Shown: positions 8,324-17,451 of the stretch, one piece after another
Layout of the letters: the number at the start of each line of letters is the position of its first letter
How positions within the stretch are numbered: the first letter of the stretch is position 1
Source of the DNA: Streptomyces corynorhini
GTDB lineage: Bacteria; Actinomycetota; Actinomycetes; Streptomycetales; Streptomycetaceae
Direction of reading: 5' to 3'
Length of the DNA: 64,000 nucleotides
Assembly: GCF_003346515.1 (NCBI RefSeq)
Contig: NZ_QQNA01000005.1
Location: 1 to 64,000 of the forward strand
Notes under the pieces: model-generated
Seen by the model: the letters and a program-made list of their open reading frames with translations, nothing else
Databases searched by the model: none
What the model was told of the DNA's origin: nothing
Position numbers and translations under genes: made by a program

Positions 8324-9235
8324 TCAGGTAGCGGGTGAGTCTTGGGCGGAGAGTTCTACGGCCAGTTCCATGCAGCGCAGGCGGGCTGGGGAGAAGTCGT
8401 AGGGCATCCTGCCGATGGCTTCGAACGCGCTCATGGAGCCAGCCTCTCGCCCGCTGGAGCTGAGGTCGGCCGCGTCCTCGCCGTCATCGGCGGTGGCGGG
8501 GTACAAAGTGTCCCAGGCGTCGAAGAGGGCATCGTCGTCCTTGTCCAGGCCGGACTCCTCGATGGCGGCGTGCAGGGCGCTCTCGAAGGCGTGCCGCTCG
8601 GCGGCCACCTGAGCTACCCGTGGATCATCGACGGCGACGCTGTCATCGAGTGCCTCCTCGGCGTCATCGATGCGGTCGGAATCCTCCCGCAGAGTCGGAT
8701 GCGTGGCCAGGACGACGAAGCGGGTGGCCTGGACGGCCGCGCCGAGCGGGCCGAAGATCCGCTCAGTGACCAGCAGACTGTCCAGGTCAGCCTGACGCAG
8801 GGAGCCTTCGGGCAGGCTCTTGAGGTGTGCGGTGACGAAGTCGGAGAGCAGGCCCATCCGGCTGCCTTCGGTGCGCATCCGCCGCACGGCGGTCCGTTGC
8901 CGCCGCAATTCCGCCTCCTGCTCGGCGAGGGTTTCCTCCAACCGCTCCAGGATGCCCGCGATACCTTCTCCGCTGTCCGCGCCGACGGAAGCCGTGCCGG
9001 TGGCAAAGGCGTCACGGATGTCGTCCAGGGCGATCCCGGCGTCGGCCATCTTGCGAATCCACAGCAGGCGGATCATGTCCTCGTACCCGTAGCGGCGGCG
9101 GTCATCGCCGCCCCGCTCAGGCTCGGGGAGCAGGCCGATCTCGTGGTAGTGGCGAATCGCCCGTGGCGTGGTGCCGGCGAAGGCCGCCGCGTCACCGATC
9201 TTGACCTGGCGGGGTGGCATGAAAGACGAATGCAT
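8324..9235 (-). CDS. MerR-family transcriptional regulator
   Basis: A 303-residue DNA-binding protein. The N-terminal winged helix-turn-helix reads VKIGDAAAFAGTTPRAIRHYHEIGLLPEP and continues DDRRRYGYEDMIRLLWI, the standard MerR head. A dimerisation helix with LEETLAEQEAELRRQ follows. The long C-terminal region, about 190 residues and rich in Asp/Glu/Ala, has no Cys pair for metals, so a small-molecule or unknown effector is more likely. Starts at residue 1 (9235) or residue 6 (9220) are both possible. The target is unknown; there is no divergent partner gene. Confidence 0.85.
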   Translation of the reverse strand: MHSSFMPPRQVKIGDAAAFAGTTPRAIRHYHEIGLLPEPERGGDDRRRYGYEDMIRLLWIRKMADAGIALDDIRDAFATGTASVGADSGEGIAGILERLEETLAEQEAELRRQRTAVRRMRTEGSRMGLLSDFVTAHLKSLPEGSLRQADLDSLLVTERIFGPLGAAVQATRFVVLATHPTLREDSDRIDDAEEALDDSVAVDDPRVAQVAAERHAFESALHAAIEESGLDKDDDALFDAWDTLYPATADDGEDAADLSSSGREAGSMSAFEAIGRMPYDFSPARLRCMELAVELSAQDSPAT

Positions 9236-9503
9236 GAGCGGGGACCTTCCTCAAGGGACCGGGACGCAGGTCCACCGGACCACATGCCGCTACGGAAGGT
9301 GCAACCCCCGCACACCGCTCCGCGCCAATGCCAGGAAACGTGCCCTTCCTCCATAATGACCGCAGGCACGTCGTTTTCTGCCGGGGCATCCGCACGACAG
9401 CGGGCTGAGGGCTCGCAGCCACTGATGAATCGCCGCGACCTGAACCCGTCGCCTCGAACCGAACCGCAAGTCTGTCGAACGGGTGCTGTGGTGTCTTCAC
9501 CAT

Positions 9504-10304
9504 TCACTGCCAGGAATCGTCGTTCCACGGGTCGCGGTCGGTCTCCTCCCCCAGGTCTGCGCAGCCCTTGTCGGCCGACTGCCCCATCCGCAGCAGGCCC
9601 TCGGGCACACCCGTGATCTCGAAACCGCGACCCCCGCGGCCGGTATGGGGCGTGATGCCGAACCCGAGCCCGCGCAGGTCTTCGGCGAGCGCAGCCCGGC
9701 CCACGGCGCCGCCCTCGCGCGTCAGGGACTTCTCGTACAGCGCTCGGTGATGCGGGCCGCGCAGCGCCCCGGAGTCATCGAGCACGCCGACGAGATAGAC
9801 GTGCACATGCAGCAGGGGCGGCGTGGGCGGCGTAGAGGGGGGCGTGCCGACCGCGTGGAGTGCCAGTGCGGCGGCGCACCCCCGGCCGGGCTCGGCGCCG
9901 TCGATCAGCGGCCTGTTGTGCACGAGGTAGTTGACACAGTGGTCGGCGGCGGCCAGGACTGCCTGCTCCAGGTCAACGCGGAGTGCGGGGTCCCCCTGGG
10001 CCCACAACCAGGACAGCGAGGTCGGGGCGACAAAGGTCAGGTCGTACGCCGCGCCGTCGGCCCGGACCAGCGCCCCGCCGTCCGCGTGCCGCCCCGCTAT
10101 CGCCGCGGCCAGGTGCCCGCTCTTCGCCTCATCGCCCCGCCGCAGGCCCAAGGCCCGCAGTGCTTCGGCCGAGCCGGTCCAGACCGTGTGCGCCCGCCGA
10201 TCCGGCGGGTCCTGCGGCCGCGCGAACGCTGCGGGCGCCACCGAGGGCTCTACGGCACGCCGGGCCTCGACGTCCGCCATCCTGAGCGTCCGAACCGTCA
10301 GCAT
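9504..10304 (-). CDS. MobF/TrwC-like relaxase-domain protein (short)
   Basis: A 266-residue protein whose middle resembles the N-terminal nuclease domain of MobF (TrwC/TraI) conjugative relaxases. The signs are YDLTFVAPTSLSWLWA, GRGCAAALALHAVG, and the metal-binding HVHVYLVGV with its HxH pair, followed by RALYE and FGITPHTGRGGRGFEITGVPEGLL. Full relaxases continue with a helicase domain and exceed 700 residues. This one stops after an Asp-rich tail, so it is either a stand-alone domain or a truncation. AAAGG lies about 6 bases before the ATG at 10302-10304. No oriT, coupling protein or transfer genes are nearby. Confidence 0.6.
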   Translation of the reverse strand: MLTVRTLRMADVEARRAVEPSVAPAAFARPQDPPDRRAHTVWTGSAEALRALGLRRGDEAKSGHLAAAIAGRHADGGALVRADGAAYDLTFVAPTSLSWLWAQGDPALRVDLEQAVLAAADHCVNYLVHNRPLIDGAEPGRGCAAALALHAVGTPPSTPPTPPLLHVHVYLVGVLDDSGALRGPHHRALYEKSLTREGGAVGRAALAEDLRGLGFGITPHTGRGGRGFEITGVPEGLLRMGQSADKGCADLGEETDRDPWNDDSWQ

Positions 10305-10539
10305 GCGACACCTTTCGCCTGTCGGAAACGTCGGAAGCTAACGATGCTACCGAAACATGCCCCCGGCCACCGGCAGACAACCGACAGGCAACCGAGCTGG
10401 AACTGCTGCTCGTTGACGCCTTCGGCCTGCTCGTCGGTCGGGGAGTGCTCGATCATCGCTGGGTCCAGCGACCGGCCGAAGCCGGACCGCTTGAGCGGTG
10501 CGGACGGCTGGGGGTCACAGGGGTCTCGTGGATCGGGGC

Positions 10540-11415
10540 GCCGACGCGGCTGTCGCTGCCGGTGTGGTCCCGGTCGCATACGCCACCGACGCCACGGACT
10601 CGATCCGCGTACCCGCCGCCGATAACGGCCTGTTCGGATTGGAGCCCACTCGTGGCCGGGTCTCCGTGGGCTCCTGCTTCGACGAACTCTTCAACGGCCT
10701 GGTCGTGCACAACAGCGTCAGCGTCAGCCGCACCGAACGCGACAGCGACAGCGTCAGCGCGGCACCGCTCGACCAGATCCGCGGCCCGGAACCGGGTGAC
10801 CCGTACTTCGCCCAGGAGCCGTCCCAGCCGTACGCGGAGGAAGTCACCCGCCACCCGGGCTCGCTGCGGATCGGCGTACTCAGCCAGCCATGGGGTGGGC
10901 ACCGCACGACCACGCCGGTGGCCGACGCGCTCTCCCACATCGCGCGCCTGCTCGAATCCCTCGGCCACCAGGTGGAGGAGGTCGAGGTCGACCTCGGGGC
11001 CGACTGGGAGCAGTTCGTCCTGGCCGCCGCCCGTCAGTGGGCGGCGAATCTCACGGCCTCGGTCGACGAGCTGGCCGCCGCCTTCGACCGGCCTGTCGAC
11101 TCCTCGGCCCTGGAGCCGCCCATCCTGGCCGGCTACCACTACGGGCAGCGGGTCACCGGCGCCCGGTTCGTCACCGCTCTCGAAATCCGCAACCGGGTCG
11201 CCCGAAGCCTGGCGCGGTACTTCGGCCCCCACGACGTATTGCGCGGGGAGGCCCGCCATGCCGGTAACGGCCGACGCGGAGACGGGGAGACGGGACTCCC
11301 GACCGGTGCGCAGTTCGCCGCCGGATACGGGCTCGAAGGCCGCCTCTTCCGCCTTGCCGGACAACTCGAACAGGCATGCCCCTGGTCGGGCCGGGCCCCC
11401 ACGGTACCGGCCGGG
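10540..11415 (+). pseudogene. Amidase (amidase-signature family) remnant
   Basis: The frame contains ADAAVAAGVVPVAYATDATDSIRVPAADNGLFGLEPTRGRVSVG (read in parts), the amidase signature core, where GGGSIRIPA has become ATDSIRVPA. Later segments LRIGVLSQPWGG, VADALSHIARLLESLGHQVEEV and AGYHYGQRVTGA fit the family. After FGPHDVL there is an internal deletion, then GLPTGAQFAAGYGLEGRLFRLAGQLEQA and PW, the usual C-terminal end. The N-terminal third with the catalytic Lys is absent. The open frame runs on to 11751 without homology. It is a pseudogene by N-terminal loss plus internal deletion. Confidence 0.75.
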
Positions 11416-11584
11416 ATCTGCCCCGCCGAGCCGTGCCAGGCGCTGCTCACTCGGTCAGGTTGGCGCAACGGCGCTCGGCTTGACCGCGGACCAGTGGTCC
11501 GGGGCTCACCGGTGCCTTCCACGGCACCGCCTCGTGCGCCCGCTCCGGTGCGGTCACTCGTCCTGCTGACGCTGGAGAGTCCCC

Positions 11585-12066
11585 GTGCCACCACGCACTT
11601 CAGAAGAGACCCCTCGCCAGCTGCTGGAGCTGCCGCTGGACCTGCTGCTGGCCAAAGACATGGATGCCATCGCCGATCTGTGGGCGGAGTACGGCGGCGC
11701 CGCGTTCCCTCTCGCCGAAGGCGCCCCACCGAGACGGCTGACCGGACGTGAGGCCGTCCGGGGCTGTCCGGTCGGCCACCCGGACGTGATGGACGTGCAG
11801 GCGATCCCGGCTTTCACACCGTGCGTCACACGGACCGGCCGGACACCGTCGTGGTGGAGTTCATCGCGCACGGCCGCACGGTGGGCCACCGATGAGCCGT
11901 ACCCGGCGGACTGCATCGCGGTGCTCACCACCCACCAAGGACTGATCACCCGTAATCGGGACTGCTGGAGCCCGCCGACCGCCGCTTCAGCGGGCCGGTA
12001 CGCTGCCCGGACCGTTCGGGCTCGCCGCGCTCGCAGGCCACCCGATGACCGGCGCCGCCGGGCCGT
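11585..12066 (+). pseudogene. SnoaL-like/NTF2-family protein, frameshifted
   Basis: It starts MPPRTSEETPRQLLELPLDL, then LLAKDMDAIADLWAEYGGAA and PRRLTGREAVRG, the beginning of a SnoaL-like (NTF2 fold) protein. Near 11810 the similarity moves to another frame (RHTDRPDTVVVEFIAHGRTV). It returns in the first frame as TDEPYPADCIAVLTTHQGLITRNRD. Two compensating frameshifts, or two sequence errors, are therefore needed. The length matches the usual 140-150 residues. The function of the intact relative is unassigned. Confidence 0.65.
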
Positions 12067-12083
12067 CGGGCCGTCGGGACTTC

Positions 12084-13442
12084 TCAAACACGGCTTTGCC
12101 TCCCGGTGTGAGGTGAGGAGCGGTGTTCTTCGGCGACGAGTGCGCGTACGCGCTCGCGCTCGTCGTGGCCCCAGGTTTCCTTGGTGACGAGAATTCCGAC
12201 GAGGCCGATCACAGCGGCGCCGAGGTACAGCAGGGCGGCGCCGGGCCAGCCGAAGGCGCCCACCAGGGCTGCGGCGAGCAGCGGTGCGAAGCCGCCGATG
12301 GCCGCGGCGATCTGGTAGCCGAGTGAGGCTCCCGAGGTGCGGGTGGCGGTGCGGAACTGCTCGGTGAGCAAGGCCCCCTGTGTCCCGGTCAGCGAGGCGT
12401 GGATGAGCCCGATGCCGATGATGAACACGGCCACGACCGGTATGGGGTGATCGATGTTGGTGAGCAGGTACATCGGGAAGGCGAAGAGGATCGCCGCCGT
12501 GCAGCCCGCGATGTAGAGGGGGCGCCGTCCGATGCGGTCGGTGAGTGTGCCGGCCAGGAAGGTGACCGCGATGGCCAGGAGGCTGGCGGCCGTGATGGCG
12601 CCGAGAGCGACCGGGCGCAGATCGGGGTTGCGTTCGGTGATGTAGTTGAGCAGGTAGGTCGCGGTGGAGTAGTAGGCGAAGGATTCGACGACGCGCAGGG
12701 CGATCACACGCAGGATGCTCCGCCAGTCGTCGCGGAGAGTCGCGAGGAAGGGGTTCTTCTCGGTCTTACCGCTGGCCTGGGCTTCCTGGAACTCGGGGGA
12801 TTCGGAGAGCCGGGAGCGCACGATCAGCGCGACGATGACGAGGACGGCGCTGAGCAGGAAGGGAGTTCGCCACTGCCAGTCGCCGTCGAGTGTGGAACTC
12901 CAGGCGAATACGCCGCTGGCGAGCGCGATGCCCAAGGGGTTGCCGGACTGCGGGATGGCGGCGAACATACCGCGGCGGTGCCATGGGGCGTGTTCGTAGG
13001 CCATGGTGATCGCCCCGCCCCATTCGGCGCCGAACGCCAGTCCCTGGATCATGCGGATCGCCACGAGCAGGATCGGTGCGACCACACCGGCCTGCCCGTA
13101 GGTCGGCAGCACACCGATGAGGAAGGTCGAGGCGCCCATGACGACCATGGCGGCGATCAGGACGGGTTTACGACCGGCCCTGTCGGCGAAGTAGCCGCCG
13201 ATCGCGCCGCCGAGGGGGCGCATGACGAAGCCGACCGCGAGGGTGGCGAACGACAGGAGTGTGCCGACGAACCGGTCGCTCTCGGGGAAGAAGACGGCTC
13301 CGAAGTAGAGTGCGGACGCGGTTCCGTAGGCGATGAAGTCGTAGTTCTCGACGCTGGTGCCGACGGCCGCGGCGACCGCGGTCTTGACGCGGTCCTTCGT
13401 GCCGAGCACGCTTCGCCGTCCAGCAACGGTGCTGGTGGACAT
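12084..13442 (-). CDS. MFS transporter, metabolite:H+ symporter (MHS) type
   Basis: A 452-residue inner-membrane importer with about 12 hydrophobic helices. Features of the MHS branch (shikimate/alpha-ketoglutarate/benzoate-like organic acid uptake) are AAAVGTSVENYDFIAYGTAS in helix 1 and the loop FADRAGRKPVLI. RMIQGLAFGAEWGGA in helix 4 and the second GRKP-like loop GTLTDRIGRRPLY also fit. It is last in a same-strand series with a LacI regulator and an RpiB-like isomerase, 190 bases after the latter. That suggests uptake of the compound the isomerase pathway degrades. A carboxylate or polyol-derived substrate is plausible; the sequence does not decide it. Confidence 0.85.
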   Translation of the reverse strand: MSTSTVAGRRSVLGTKDRVKTAVAAAVGTSVENYDFIAYGTASALYFGAVFFPESDRFVGTLLSFATLAVGFVMRPLGGAIGGYFADRAGRKPVLIAAMVVMGASTFLIGVLPTYGQAGVVAPILLVAIRMIQGLAFGAEWGGAITMAYEHAPWHRRGMFAAIPQSGNPLGIALASGVFAWSSTLDGDWQWRTPFLLSAVLVIVALIVRSRLSESPEFQEAQASGKTEKNPFLATLRDDWRSILRVIALRVVESFAYYSTATYLLNYITERNPDLRPVALGAITAASLLAIAVTFLAGTLTDRIGRRPLYIAGCTAAILFAFPMYLLTNIDHPIPVVAVFIIGIGLIHASLTGTQGALLTEQFRTATRTSGASLGYQIAAAIGGFAPLLAAALVGAFGWPGAALLYLGAAVIGLVGILVTKETWGHDERERVRALVAEEHRSSPHTGRQSRV

Positions 13443-13613
13443 GGAAATTCTCCTCGCAGGGGGTCTCCGGATCGCGTGTGCGTGATGCGGGAGTCCCGGG
13501 CCGGCAGGGCAGGGCCGGGCTTCCTCTCCGGTGGTTTCGGGTATGCCGAGGCGACGCGCGGCGGCGTTCGGCGGCGGCGCACGACGGGGGTTGGGCCGGA
13601 CCTCGCCCGCGGG

Positions 13614-13651
13614 CGGTGTCAGGCCGACGGTGTCAGGCCGGCGGTGTCAGG
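13614..13651. repeat. 14-bp tandem repeat over the end of the isomerase gene
   Basis: CGGTGTCAGGCCGA, CGGTGTCAGGCCGG and a partial CGGTGTCAGGG lie head to tail. The stop codon of the RpiB-like gene (TCA at 13633-13635 on the plus strand) lies inside the second copy, so the repeat spans the 3' end of the coding sequence. Confidence 0.85.
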
Positions 13652-14088
13652 GTGTCCAGCGCGTTGAGCTTGGTGACTCGGCGGCGGGTGTCCTCGTCGT
13701 CGTCGAAGGTGGCGGCGAGGAACTCGCGGACGATGTCGGGCACGAGCGCGTGGGGTACGAGCCAGGCGCCCATGGCGATGGCGTTGGCATCGTCGTGCTC
13801 GACGGCCTGGTGGGCGGAGTAGGGCTCGTGGGCCAGACCGCAGCGGATGCCGGGCAGTTTGTTCGCGGCCATCACGGCGCCCTGACCGGTGCCGCACACG
13901 AGCACGGCCCGATCCGCGGTTCCGGCGAGCACCGGGTCGCAGGTGGCCCGGGTGATGTCGGGAAAGTCGACGGGGGCTGAGCTGTCGGTGCCGCAGTCGA
14001 CGATCTCGTGGCCGAGGTCCTCGATCGCCCGGCGCACGGCCGCTTTGAGCGGGAACCCGGCATGGTCCGCTCCGAGAGCGACCTTCAT
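13633..14088 (-). CDS. RpiB/LacA/LacB-family sugar-phosphate isomerase
   Basis: A 151-residue cytoplasmic isomerase. MKVALGADHAGFPLKAAV is the substrate-binding N-terminus. VLVCGTGQGAVMAANK contains the Cys that acts as general base in RpiB. RCGLAHEPYSAHQAVEHDDANAIAMG (read in parts) supplies the phosphate and ring-opening region. It should interconvert aldose and ketose phosphates; ribose-5-P, galactose-6-P or erythrulose-4-P relatives cannot be told apart by eye. AAAGGA precedes the ATG at 14086-14088. The LacI regulator upstream and MHS transporter downstream on the same strand indicate a catabolic, inducible role rather than housekeeping pentose metabolism. Confidence 0.88.
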   Translation of the reverse strand: MKVALGADHAGFPLKAAVRRAIEDLGHEIVDCGTDSSAPVDFPDITRATCDPVLAGTADRAVLVCGTGQGAVMAANKLPGIRCGLAHEPYSAHQAVEHDDANAIAMGAWLVPHALVPDIVREFLAATFDDDEDTRRRVTKLNALDTLTPPA

Positions 14089-14152
14089 CGGCTGATCCTT
14101 TCGTTGCGGGCTTCGGCCCTGTCGGGACCGTCCACGGGGGCGAGGCGCCCGT

Positions 14153-15148
14153 TCATCGGACGCCTCCCCGTGACCGGTCGACGAAGGACGTGGCGATGCG
14201 TTGACCGGACGCAGGGCGGCCCGCGAGGAGGTCGACCAGGCCGCGCACGCCGAGGCGGCCGATCGAGGCCGCGTCGTTGCGGACCGCGCTGATGGGCGGT
14301 GACGCGAACTCGAACCAGTCGAGGTCGTCGAAGGAGACGACCTCGACGCGGGCGGCCCGCTCCGCGCCGAACCGCTCGCGCAGCGCGCGCACGGCACCGA
14401 GGGTGGTCAGACCGTTCGCGCCGAAGACGGCCGTGAAGGGGACGCCCCGGTCGATGACGCGGCGCATGGCCTCGGCCGCGCCCTCGGCCAGGAAGTCACC
14501 GGCGTCGAGCAGCCTCTCGTCGGTGCTGATCCCGTGCTTCTCACGCCCGGCGAGGTAGGCGGCGCGGCGTTCCGCGCCGGTGGAGATCGTGTCGGGGCCG
14601 CCGATGAACGCCACGTCACGGTGTCCGCGCTGCCGCAGCCAGGCCAGGACATGGCCGACGCCCTCCGCATTGTGGGTGCCGTACAGCGGGGCGTCGACGC
14701 CCTCGACCGTACGGTTGAGGAAGACGAGCGGCAGCCCGGAGGCAAGGGTCGCCGCGAGCTGCGGCGAGACCGTGCCCTGCGGGGAGAACAGCAGGCCGTC
14801 GATGCGCTGCGAGGCGAAGGTCCGCAAGTACGCGTCGGCTTGTCCGGCGTCCTCGTTCGCGTTGGCCAGCAGCACGGTGTAGCCGTGGTGGCGCGCCTCC
14901 TGCTCCGCGGCGTGGGCGAGTTCGGAGAAGAACGGGTTGCGGATGTCCGAGACGAGCAGCCCCAGCACGTCGGTACGGGAACGCCGCAGGGACCGGGCGG
15001 GTCCGTTGCTGATATGGCCCAGGTCGGCCGCGGCGGCGAGAACGCGGGACCGGGAGTCGGGCGAGGTCTGACTGCTCCCGTTGAGCACCCGGGACGCGGT
15101 ACCCAGCGAGACTCCGGCCCGTGCCGCGACGTCCTTGATCGTGGTCAC
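14153..15148 (-). CDS. LacI-family transcriptional regulator
   Basis: A 331-residue repressor. The start is a GTG at 15146-15148 after GAGGAGGTGGAG, giving TTIKDVAARAGVSLGTASRV as the helix-turn-helix and RSRVLAAAADLGHI as the hinge side. The periplasmic-binding-like domain follows (LGLLVSDIRNPFFSELAHA, QRIDGLLFSP, LVFLNRTVEGVDAPLY, VEVVSFDDLDWFEFASPPIS). A longer upstream frame exists but lacks a ribosome site. A perfect LacI-type palindrome 17 bases upstream of the start predicts autoregulation, and probably control of the isomerase and MHS transporter downstream. Confidence 0.92.
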   Translation of the reverse strand: MTTIKDVAARAGVSLGTASRVLNGSSQTSPDSRSRVLAAAADLGHISNGPARSLRRSRTDVLGLLVSDIRNPFFSELAHAAEQEARHHGYTVLLANANEDAGQADAYLRTFASQRIDGLLFSPQGTVSPQLAATLASGLPLVFLNRTVEGVDAPLYGTHNAEGVGHVLAWLRQRGHRDVAFIGGPDTISTGAERRAAYLAGREKHGISTDERLLDAGDFLAEGAAEAMRRVIDRGVPFTAVFGANGLTTLGAVRALRERFGAERAARVEVVSFDDLDWFEFASPPISAVRNDAASIGRLGVRGLVDLLAGRPASGQRIATSFVDRSRGGVR

Positions 15149-15164
15149 CGGCTCCACCTCCTCG

Positions 15165-15178
15165 TGGAAACGTTTCCA
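15165..15178. promoter_or_regulatory. LacI/GalR-type operator (perfect 14-bp palindrome)
   Basis: TGGAAACGTTTCCA is a perfect palindrome with the central CG typical of LacI/GalR operators. It lies immediately upstream of the ribosome site of the LacI gene, so repressor binding here would block its transcription. Confidence 0.85.
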
Positions 15179-15638
15179 TAGCGGGAATGCCTCAAAGATC
15201 GCACACGGAACACGAAAGGAGCAAGACCCGTCCGCGTCCCGAGGCGGCAGCACCGCACGGGAGAACTCGGCCCCGGCGCGGGACGTCCGGTTCCGGGCGC
15301 CCCCGTGACCCCGCCGATCAATTTCGGTAATTGGCGACGCGTGTAGGGGAGTTGAGCGTCCACCGCTGGTCGCGAGGACGAAGATCCGCGGCTGTATTTC
15401 GAACCTCCGCCGAAGGCCGGGCAACGCGACGAGGTGAGGTACGCGGGCAGGACCCGCGGCCGGTGACGGCGTCTCTCCGGAAGTGGCGTCGCGCTTGCGC
15501 CATCATGCCGGTCTCACGGCGGTGTCCGGCTGTGAGCGGCAGTACGGCGTTCCCACCGAAGGTTCCGCGGAGGGCCAGGATGACGGCACCGAGGCCCTGT
15601 CTTCAAAGTCCCGCCTGCCCTGGCCGACCGGGAGCGTC
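15179..15638. other. Upstream region of the LacI gene, no gene recognised
   Basis: About 460 bases lie between the LacI operator and the end of the chorismate-lyase-like gene. Small frames are present but show no motif or ribosome site. It should hold the LacI promoter and the 3' end region of the next gene. An AT-richer patch at about 15320-15336 is the only compositional feature. Confidence 0.4.
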
Positions 15639-16208
15639 TCACCCTGGCCGGCTTTCCGTGTGCAGGGACGCGTCGACGACGGAGGGGGCGAACAGTTCCC
15701 GGATACACAGGAGTGGCCGTCCGTTGCTGTCGAGGGTGTAGGTCTTGGCCGCGCAGGGGGTTCCGTCCGGCCATGTGGCGAGGCCGACGTGGACGATGCG
15801 CCGGCGCAGCATCACCCCGGCTTCGTCGAGCGCGAATCCCACCGGTCGTGAGGGGTCGGCGACGGCCCTGTCGACGCGCGGATCCACTCCCGAGCGGGCC
15901 GCGACCGTGTTGTCCGACACGGGCTGCCCCGTGACCGTCAGCAAGCGGGCCCTGCGGAGCAGGCAGTCGTCGGTGCTGTCGGGGCGGAGTGCCGCGCGCA
16001 GGCCGGGCGGGAGCACGGTCGGGCCGACGGTCCGTACATCGCCGACCCTGGCCCGCAGGGGGCCGCGTACGAGTGCCTGGAGGAGGGGGGTGGTCAGGCC
16101 ATCGCTGGTCAGGAGTATGCGTGTTGCCGCGGCGGAGAAGGCCATGACAGCAGGGTCCAGGCCGTGCAGCGCGGGCTCCGGTCCAGGTCGGAGGGTATGG
16201 GGGGCCAC
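15639..16208 (-). CDS. Chorismate-lyase-like (UTRA-fold, DUF98-type) protein
   Basis: A 189-residue cytoplasmic protein starting at GTG 16206-16208 after GAGGACGCTC. Segments such as LTSDGLTTPLLQALVRGPLR, CLLRRARLLTVTGQPVSDN, GFALDEAGVMLRRRI and RPLLCIRELF resemble chorismate-pyruvate-lyase-like proteins of actinobacteria, which share the UTRA fold. These bind small ligands and only some have lyase activity. No biosynthetic gene for an aromatic product is adjacent, so a function cannot be given. The family call is by resemblance only. Confidence 0.5.
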   Translation of the reverse strand: MAPHTLRPGPEPALHGLDPAVMAFSAAATRILLTSDGLTTPLLQALVRGPLRARVGDVRTVGPTVLPPGLRAALRPDSTDDCLLRRARLLTVTGQPVSDNTVAARSGVDPRVDRAVADPSRPVGFALDEAGVMLRRRIVHVGLATWPDGTPCAAKTYTLDSNGRPLLCIRELFAPSVVDASLHTESRPG

Positions 16209-16611
16209 GAGCGTCCTCGGTCCGGTCGGCGGCTGGATATCGGCAGCCCCGAGGGAGCGGCGGCGATCCTGCGAGCCACCCGATTGTGGCGTGCGTGCCA
16301 GATTAGACGTTGCGCGGTGGTCGGAGTCGCTGTGCGCGCGTACCGCTTCGATGCCCGGCCTTGGGGCGGTTGATCCGGTCGTTGCTGGTCAGGGCCTTGC
16401 TCCAGCGAGGGGACAGGGCGGCCGGGACCACCGGGAGCGTCCGGAGGCCGACCCGTGCCCACTCGAAAGTGCCTGGCGTCAGAAGAGTGTTCGGGGCTGT
16501 TCCCGCGGGCGGGTTTGCCAGAGCGTCGACCGTCAGGATATTGCTTCCCGTGACGAAGGAAGCACTATCTGTTGCCCGCGCTGGTGGTCGTGCGAGGCGG
16601 ATCGAGGACAC

Positions 16612-17451
16612 GTGAGCAAAGCGACAACCACGGTACGGGACGGGAGTTCTCCGGCGGCTGCCGAGTATCTGCTCGGATCCTCGTGCGCCGAGCGGGAGCG
16701 GCTCCTCGCCCAGTGCGAACTCCTGCGCCCGGCCTCCGCCTCCCTCCTGGACACGATCCCCCTGCCGCCGATCGCGCGCGTGCTCGACCTGGGCTGCGGT
16801 CCGCTGGGCATCCTCGACCTTCTCAGCGAACGAGTCGGCCCCGCCGGGTCGGTCACCGGCCTCGACACGGATCACCGGATGATCGGCTGGGCCCGGGAGT
16901 CCGTCACCGAACTCGCCCTCGGCAACGTCGAAGTCCGCCACCAAGCCCTGCCGCCCCCCGCTGCCGCCGAGGCTCGCTACGACCTGGCCCACTGCCGACT
17001 GCTGCTGATCAACACAACCCGCCCCCGCCGGATCCTGAACTCGATGGCCGCCTCGGTCAGGGCCGGGGGGTGGGTCGCGGTCCAGGAATTCGACTGGGCG
17101 ACCTGGCAGTGCGACCCGCCCCACCCTGCGTGGAGCCGCCTCAAGGACCTGCTCGCCGGAGTCTTCGGAGGCGACGTCCACATCGGCGCCCGGCTGCCCG
17201 GCCTCGTGCGGGAAGCCGGTCTCACGGACATCCGGACCAGCGCCCACGCCTACTACTGGCAGCCGGGTGACCGCTACCAGACCTTGCTCCTGTCCTTCGC
17301 CCGTCTCTTCCGCGACCGCCTCCTGCGGCACACAACGCTCACGTCGGAGGAGCTCGACTCGCTCACCAGCACACTCCACAACCACCTCGGCCAGCCCCAC
17401 ACCACCGTCCGCGAAAGCCTCCTCGTACAAGTACGGGCCCGCAAACGCTGA
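16612..17451 (+). CDS. SAM-dependent class I methyltransferase
   Basis: A 279-residue cytoplasmic protein. The SAM-binding motif I is VLDLGCGPLGILDLL near residue 60. GSVTGLDTDHRMIGWARESV is motif II with the ribose-binding Asp, and RYDLAHCRLLLINT is the post-motif region. The acceptor side is WVAVQEFDWATWQCDPPHP. It resembles UbiE/Methyltransf_25-type enzymes acting on small molecules. GTG at 16612 preceded by GAGGA is the likely start; the open frame extends far upstream without homology. It is a single gene in this orientation, and its substrate is unknown. Confidence 0.82.
   Translation: MSKATTTVRDGSSPAAAEYLLGSSCAERERLLAQCELLRPASASLLDTIPLPPIARVLDLGCGPLGILDLLSERVGPAGSVTGLDTDHRMIGWARESVTELALGNVEVRHQALPPPAAAEARYDLAHCRLLLINTTRPRRILNSMAASVRAGGWVAVQEFDWATWQCDPPHPAWSRLKDLLAGVFGGDVHIGARLPGLVREAGLTDIRTSAHAYYWQPGDRYQTLLLSFARLFRDRLLRHTTLTSEELDSLTSTLHNHLGQPHTTVRESLLVQVRARKR

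Noticed and set aside
15745..16611. Long N-terminal extension of the methyltransferase frame
   Set aside because: It overlaps the chorismate-lyase-like gene on the other strand, shows no homology and lacks a ribosome site; GTG 16612 has one.
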